This document shows positions 62,558 through 64,000 of a DNA stretch of 64,000 nt, piece after piece. A program made the translations under genes and the position numbers. Source of the stretch: Alteromonadaceae bacterium 2753L.S.0a.02. GTDB taxonomy: Bacteria; Pseudomonadota; Gammaproteobacteria; Pseudomonadales; Cellvibrionaceae. Position 1 is the stretch's first letter, and every line of letters starts with the position of its first letter. Under the pieces are notes generated by a model, which had not been told where the DNA came from, did not search any database, and saw only the letters and a program-made list of their open reading frames with translations. The DNA lies in contig VISH01000002.1 in assembly GCA_007827375.1 (NCBI GenBank), forward strand, positions 1,947,001 to 2,011,000, read 5' to 3'.

Positions 62558-64000
62558 ATGAGCGCCTATTCGCAACTCACTTCTATTTTTAAACGCGTCA
62601 GCTATTATCAGCACGCTCTCACACTCCTGCATTGGGATCAGGAGGTCAAAATGCCTGCTTGTGGTGCCGGCGAGCGTGGTAAAGCTATCGCGGAGCTCTC
62701 CGCTCTCGTTCATCAAAACCTCTGTGATCCACAACTGGAGACGCTTCTCGCAGACGCGCTGCAGGAGCCTCTAAGATCAGAAGAGAGCGCCAGTTTGCGC
62801 GAAATAAAGCGCGTGTGGCAAGACAATAACTTGATGCCCGAAAACCTGGTGCGGGAGCAGGCGATTGCTCATTCGCGCTGTCAACAGGCGTGGAATACAC
62901 TGCGACATGAGAACGATTGGAACGGTTTTTGTGAAAGTTTCGAGCCGGTGGTTGAGTTGGCCCGTGAACAGGCAAAAATTCGCCAGCAGGCGCTGGATAC
63001 AGCAACACCCTACGATGCGATGTTAAGCCTATATAGCCAGGGCGATAGCGCGGAGTTGGTCGATCGTGTTTTTACGCAGTTAAAATCAGAATTACCCGGC
63101 ATGATTGCCGCAATTTGTGATAAGCAACGCGGATTGCAAAAACCCCAAATTTCCGGTGAGTTTACCTTGGAACAGCAACGTGAACTTAGCCACAAGGTAA
63201 TGGCTTTTTTAGGGTTTGATTTTAACGCCGGTCGCCTTGACGTTAGTGCACACCCATTCAGTACCGGAAACCCTGGCGATCAACGAATTACCACCCGTTA
63301 CAACACCGAAGAATTTATTGAAGCGCTTTATGCGACAGTGCATGAAACAGGCCATTCGCGTTACGAAGCGGGTCTACCGGTTGAATGGCGTGGGTTGCCT
63401 GTGGGGCAGGCCCGCAATATGGGTGTCCATGAAAGTCAGAGCTTGTTCTACGAAAAACATATTGGAAATAGCCCGGCTTTTTGTGATTTTGTGGTTTCCC
63501 ATGCGAATCAATTGTTTAAATTAGGTACCCCGTTGAGCGGCGGGGATTTACGGCGCGCAGTGACTTGGGTTGAACCTGGCTATATTCGTGTGATAGCCGA
63601 TGAACTGACGTATCCACTTCATGTAATATTGCGATTTGAAATTGAAAAAGGGTTGATTAACGGTGAAATGGACGTTGCCGATATACCCAGTGCGTGGAAC
63701 GAAAAAATGCAATGTTATCTGGGCTTGAGCACAGAAAATAATTACAAAAACGGCTGTATGCAGGACGTGCATTGGCCCTCGGGTGCCTTTGGTTATTTTC
63801 CAAGTTATACCCTCGGGGCCGTGAATGCTGCGCAAGTTCGGGTGGCGCTCGAAGCTCAACTCGGCAGTATAAACAGTATTGTTGAGTCGGGCGATATAAC
63901 ACCAATTGCTACATGGTTAAATGATAATATTTGGCAACACGCGTGTTTTTTGGAATCACAGGAACTCATTGAGAAGGCCACCGGTAAACCCACCAGTGCA
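62558..64000 (+). CDS. M32 family metallocarboxypeptidase (carboxypeptidase Taq), 3'-truncated
   Basis: An open frame of 481 codons from the ATG at 62558 to the right edge; the family is about 490-500 residues, so only the last few are missing. All five M32 signatures are present in order: HPFSTG, DQRITTRY, the zinc-binding HETGH (262-266), HESQS (291) and NGCMQDVHW. It is a cytoplasmic zinc carboxypeptidase that trims C-terminal residues from peptides. It is not obviously tied to the upstream redox genes, and its codons look more G+C-rich than those of the PKS region. Confidence 0.95.
   Translation, partial: MSAYSQLTSIFKRVSYYQHALTLLHWDQEVKMPACGAGERGKAIAELSALVHQNLCDPQLETLLADALQEPLRSEESASLREIKRVWQDNNLMPENLVREQAIAHSRCQQAWNTLRHENDWNGFCESFEPVVELAREQAKIRQQALDTATPYDAMLSLYSQGDSAELVDRVFTQLKSELPGMIAAICDKQRGLQKPQISGEFTLEQQRELSHKVMAFLGFDFNAGRLDVSAHPFSTGNPGDQRITTRYNTEEFIEALYATVHETGHSRYEAGLPVEWRGLPVGQARNMGVHESQSLFYEKHIGNSPAFCDFVVSHANQLFKLGTPLSGGDLRRAVTWVEPGYIRVIADELTYPLHVILRFEIEKGLINGEMDVADIPSAWNEKMQCYLGLSTENNYKNGCMQDVHWPSGAFGYFPSYTLGAVNAAQVRVALEAQLGSINSIVESGDITPIATWLNDNIWQHACFLESQELIEKATGKPTSA

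Overview
The window looks like part of the chromosome of a marine or wood-associated, polysaccharide-degrading gammaproteobacterium of the Cellvibrionaceae type (Teredinibacter, Saccharophagus, Cellvibrio). The grounds are secreted proteins with long poly-serine linkers, a lichenase carrying CBM10 and CBM5 modules, multi-haem poly-serine redox proteins, and a tRNA-Cys that closely resembles the gammaproteobacterial one. The genus is an inference; no species marker is present.

Bases 1 to about 50,460 are a trans-AT polyketide synthase (PKS) locus. Four very large plus-strand PKS proteins (the first cut by the left edge) hold eight ketosynthases and no in-line acyltransferase or thioesterase. 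Reading the domains in gene order: [ECH*-ECH2-ACP-ACP]-KS-DH | KR-ACP-KS-DH*-ECH*-ECH*-ECH2-ACP-ACP-KS-DH*-KR-ACP | KS0-ACP-KS | DH-KR-ACP-KS-DH-KR-ACP-KS-KR-ACP-KS-DH (* = degenerate). Two stations carry everything expected for beta-branching: no ketoreductase, an embedded PksI-type ECH2, and tandem ACPs with the Trp flag six residues after the phosphopantetheine serine. The matching trans enzymes lie downstream: HMG-CoA-synthase-like HCS, PksH-type ECH1, a free donor ACP and a Cys-to-Ser decarboxylating KS, then a malonyl AT and an acyl hydrolase. A luciferase-like monooxygenase and a flavin reductase flank the KS0 protein and probably form a two-component oxygenase. An MMPL/RND exporter, a LolA-like periplasmic protein, a DUF1302-like outer-membrane barrel and a short condensation-like acyltransferase sit between the PKS genes and the beta-branching genes. 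A tRNA-Cys gene follows the acyl hydrolase by 14 bases; then come a minus-strand Sfp/EntD-type phosphopantetheinyl transferase and, divergently, another free ACP.

From 50,460 to 53,611 two minus-strand genes encode a secreted, circularly permuted GH16 lichenase (Fibrobacter type) with CBM10 and CBM5 modules, and a membrane-anchored AraC-family regulator. A roughly 1.1 kb intergenic stretch follows.

From 54,717 to 62,489 lies a plus-strand redox/cell-envelope group: a giant poly-serine tri-haem lipoprotein with DUF1587/1595/1592/1588/1585-type modules, its DUF1552 partner with a twin-arginine signal, a TlpA-like thioredoxin, a DUF4266 lipoprotein, a DUF3570 outer-membrane protein and an ApbE-like flavin transferase. 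The window closes inside an M32 carboxypeptidase gene that runs off the right edge.
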